A stretch of DNA of 7,396 bases from an uncultured Oscillospiraceae bacterium. Lineage in GTDB: Bacteria > Bacillota > Clostridia > Oscillospirales > Oscillospiraceae. Within the stretch, counting starts at the first letter, position 1; each line of letters begins with the position of its first letter. Shown in pieces: positions 5,887-7,396 of this stretch. The position numbers and the translations under genes were made by a program. The stretch spans positions 1-7,396 of the forward strand of contig CALWYA010000075.1 in assembly GCA_944385645.1 (NCBI GenBank), read 5' to 3'. Under the pieces are notes generated by a model. That model was not told the origin of the DNA, searched no databases, and was given only the letters and a program-made list of their open reading frames with translations.

Positions 5887-6771
5887 TTATCCGCGTTCCA
5901 TTTCCTCATTCGGGACTTTGCAATCCGTCCCCCATTGCAGGAACGCCTTTACCTTCTCCCGGTTGTTTTTTAGATAGGAGATATAATAGAGCACGTTCAG
6001 TTCCGGGTCGGTCATGGGGATCAATCTGCGGTGGGTTCCGTCGTTGCGCAGATCCATGGACAAGGTGGAAATGGTGGCGAGAAAATTGGTGGTGCGGATC
6101 AGGTGCTGGGTGACATTGTAGTTGTTCTTCACCAGTGTGAGAGGCAGATGATTTTCCGTGATGACCTTTTCGATCTGCGTCATAAAGTACCCACCGATCT
6201 GGGGATACAGCAGCGCCTGCGCTGGGATCTCCCGGATGGAAATGCTGTCCCGGTCCGCCAGATTGCTGTCTTCCGGGACGGAGAGATACACCTGATCGGG
6301 CAGAAAGGGCAGGCTTTGGATACGGGCATCCTGTATTTTCTGCGGCGTGACCATCAAGTCATAGACCCGCTCACGGAGGAGTTCCACCGCGTCATCGCCC
6401 TCGTATAGGTCGTCGTTTACTCGGACCTCCGGATGAGCCACAGAAAACCGGGGTGCGGAAAACCACCGGACGCCCTGGTCACAGAAAGCGATAGAGAGGG
6501 TCTGGCTCTGCCGGGCGGCGCTGAGCACGTCGGCTTTCAGCTGCTCCACGTTCCGCAGGATGGTATTCACATGGACGAGCGCGACCTCCCCGGCCTTGTT
6601 CAGATGGATTCGATTCGGGCTGCGGTTAAATAACTCTACTCCCAATTCCTCTTCCAGCTTTTTGAGCATGGTGCTCATAGCCGGCTGAGTGATGTGGAGC
6701 TGCTGCGCGGCCTTTGTCAGAGAACCGCTCTCCGCAATGATCTTGAAGTATTCCAGGTCCGTAATATCCAT
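5887..6771 (-). CDS. LysR family transcriptional regulator
   Basis: A 294-residue regulator of standard LTTR length. Residues 1-60 form the winged helix-turn-helix: LEYFKIIAESGSLTKAAQQL, then HITQPAMSTMLKKLEEELGVELFNR, with the invariant A-x-x-L-x-x-(T/S)-Q-P-A-(M/V)-S pattern. A linker helix follows (about 65-88), then the two-lobed effector-binding domain from about residue 90 (TLSIAFCDQGVR) to the end. The effector is not predictable. AAGGAGG lies only 4 nt before the ATG, closer than at the other genes here, which might lower translation. The gene diverges from the aldo/keto reductase at 6942, an arrangement in which the LTTR usually controls its neighbour and itself. Confidence 0.93.
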   Translation of the reverse strand: MDITDLEYFKIIAESGSLTKAAQQLHITQPAMSTMLKKLEEELGVELFNRSPNRIHLNKAGEVALVHVNTILRNVEQLKADVLSAARQSQTLSIAFCDQGVRWFSAPRFSVAHPEVRVNDDLYEGDDAVELLRERVYDLMVTPQKIQDARIQSLPFLPDQVYLSVPEDSNLADRDSISIREIPAQALLYPQIGGYFMTQIEKVITENHLPLTLVKNNYNVTQHLIRTTNFLATISTLSMDLRNDGTHRRLIPMTDPELNVLYYISYLKNNREKVKAFLQWGTDCKVPNEEMERG

Positions 6772-6783
6772 GTGTCCTCCTTA

Positions 6784-6803
6784 GCATAAATGGACGCTTA
6801 TGC
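6784..6803. promoter_or_regulatory. Candidate LysR operator over the lysR-type gene's start of transcription
   Basis: GCATAA (6784-6789) and TTATGC (6798-6803) form a perfect 6-bp inverted repeat with an 8-bp spacer, close to the partly palindromic T-N11-A type of LTTR box (here T-N12-A). It abuts the minus-strand -10 box (6804-6809), covering the predicted start of the regulator's own transcript. Its centre is about 63 bp upstream of the predicted plus-strand start, the classic LTTR recognition position near -65. Confidence 0.5.
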
Positions 6804-6833
6804 AGTATAAAAAGCCTGTAGTGTTCATCGAAA
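6804..6833 (-). promoter_or_regulatory. Putative promoter of the LysR-type gene
   Basis: Minus-strand TATACT (6809-6804) is a good -10 box, with transcription expected near 6797 and a leader of about 25 nt. The -35 region is poor (TTTCGA at an 18-bp spacing). An alternative further upstream on the same strand, TTTACA (6914-6909) with an 18-bp spacer and a perfect TATAAT (6890-6885), scores better but would give a leader of about 107 nt. Either or both could be used. Confidence 0.45.
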
Positions 6834-6850
6834 ACAGAGCCTGCTATACT
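6822..6850 (+). promoter_or_regulatory. Putative activator-dependent promoter of the aldo/keto reductase gene
   Basis: TATACT (6845-6850) is a good -10 box, with transcription expected near 6857. At the 17-bp spacing the -35 is only TGTTCA (6822-6827), a poor match, as expected for a promoter needing an activator. The poor -35 lies inside a dyad, TGTT (6822-6825) against AACA (6833-6836) with a 7-bp spacer, which could be the second (activation) site of the LysR-type regulator. Confidence 0.4.
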
Positions 6851-6879
6851 GTGAACTGCAAAGAGAAAGCCGCAAGTCA

Positions 6880-6902
6880 ATTTCATTATAGCATAATGAA
6901 AT
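6880..6902. promoter_or_regulatory. 23-bp perfect palindrome before the aldo/keto reductase gene
   Basis: ATTTCATTAT (6880-6889) and ATAATGAAAT (6893-6902) are perfect 10-bp arms around AGC. It lies 39 bp before the reductase start and contains a minus-strand TATAAT (6890-6885). Its AT-rich arms differ from the GC-rich terminator stems elsewhere in the window, there is no T-tract, and it is placed in a leader, so an operator is more likely than a terminator. The binding protein is unknown. Confidence 0.55.
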
Positions 6903-6941
6903 CGTGAGTGTAAATCATGCAATGCAAGACAGGAGGAATTT

Positions 6942-7396
6942 ATGATGGAATATGTCACTTTGTCAAATGGAGTCAAAATGCCGCTGGAGGGCTTCGGTGT
7001 ATTTCAGGTGCCGGAGGCCGCCGTCTGTGAGCAGGCGGTGCGCGACGCCCTTTCCGTGGGCTACCGTCTCATCGACACTGCCGCCGCCTATTTCAACGAG
7101 GAAGCGGTGGGCGCGGCCATTCGGGGGAGCGGTATCCCCCGGGAGGAATTGTTCATCACCACCAAGCTCTGGATTCAGGACGCCGGGTATGAGAACGCCA
7201 AGAAAGCCTTCGAGACTTCCATGGAGAAGCTGGGGCTGGACTACCTGGACCTGTATCTGATCCACCAGCCCATGAACGACTACTACGGCGCTTGGCGGGC
7301 CATGGAGGAGCTGTACGAGGCCGGGAAGATCCGGGCCATCGGCGTGTGCAACTTCTACCCGGACCGGCTGACCGATCTGTGCCTGAACGCCCGCAT
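6942..7396 (+). CDS. Aldo/keto reductase (3' partial, cut by window end)
   Basis: The first 151 residues of a cytoplasmic NADPH-dependent aldo/keto reductase of the (beta/alpha)8-barrel fold. The start (M)MEYVTLSNGVKMPLEGFGVF is typical. All four catalytic residues are visible: Asp and Tyr in LIDTAAAYFNEEAVG (about residues 45-59, AKR motif with D-T-A-x-x-Y-x-N-E), Lys in TTKLW, and His in LIHQP. The motif EAGKIRAIGVCNF follows. Such enzymes reduce aldehydes and ketones such as methylglyoxal or sugar aldehydes; the closest type appears to be the small bacterial 2,5-diketo-D-gluconate reductase-like group, but the substrate is open. Two adjacent ATGs (6942 and 6945) are possible starts; AGGAGG at 6931-6936 is 5 or 8 nt away, which favours the second. 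It diverges from the LysR-type gene, its likely regulator. Confidence 0.93.
   Translation, partial: MMEYVTLSNGVKMPLEGFGVFQVPEAAVCEQAVRDALSVGYRLIDTAAAYFNEEAVGAAIRGSGIPREELFITTKLWIQDAGYENAKKAFETSMEKLGLDYLDLYLIHQPMNDYYGAWRAMEELYEAGKIRAIGVCNFYPDRLTDLCLNAR

Noticed and set aside
6031..6408. Plus-strand open frame opposite the LysR-type gene
   Set aside because: Antisense shadow of the effector-binding domain, with no ribosome binding site or recognisable domain.
6963..7265. Minus-strand open frame opposite the aldo/keto reductase
   Set aside because: Antisense to a protein with all four catalytic AKR residues. The translation has no family features.

Overview
The window is high-GC bacterial DNA with strongly GC-biased third codon positions, canonical AAGGAGG ribosome binding sites and sigma-70/sigma-A type promoters with 17-18 bp spacers. 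The protein types (TipAS-domain regulator, TIGR04076 protein, short flavodoxin, SSS symporter, mu-crystallin-family protein) suggest a high-GC clostridial Firmicute of the gut Oscillospiraceae kind (Flavonifractor/Intestinimonas-like). That placement is an inference from style and content; there is no rRNA or marker gene here.

Layout. (1) 2-460, plus: the C-terminal part of a TipAL-type MerR-family regulator, or a stand-alone TipAS drug-binding protein, closed by a perfect 13-bp hairpin. (2) 486-1267, minus: a two-gene operon, TIGR04076-family protein then flavodoxin-like protein, joined by an ATGA overlap and driven by a promoter at 1342-1370. (3) 1433-5191, plus: the centrepiece, a three-gene operon with its own promoter (TTGACG-17-TATAAT), a 25-bp dyad just upstream of it and a strong terminator at the end. 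It encodes a sodium:solute symporter, an ornithine cyclodeaminase/mu-crystallin-family NAD(P) enzyme and an octopine/nopaline-type opine dehydrogenase. (4) 5299-5864, plus: a single-gene unit for a YjaB-like GNAT acetyltransferase with promoter and terminator. (5) 5887-7396: a LysR-type regulator (minus) diverging from an aldo/keto reductase (plus, cut by the window end). The shared intergenic region holds three dyads and a promoter pair.

How the genes may work together. The symporter/mu-crystallin/opine dehydrogenase unit is the most interesting part. Uptake of an amino-acid-like or opine-like substrate coupled to two enzymes that act on C=N/C-N bonds suggests a dedicated pathway for a secondary-amine (opine-type) or imino-acid compound, working in either the degradative or the synthetic direction. 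The mu-crystallin-family member lacks the usual sequence around the catalytic aspartate of ornithine cyclodeaminase, so a true cyclodeaminase is unlikely. The LysR/aldo-keto reductase pair looks like a classic divergently arranged regulator and target. No tRNA, rRNA, CRISPR array, insertion sequence or phage gene was seen.
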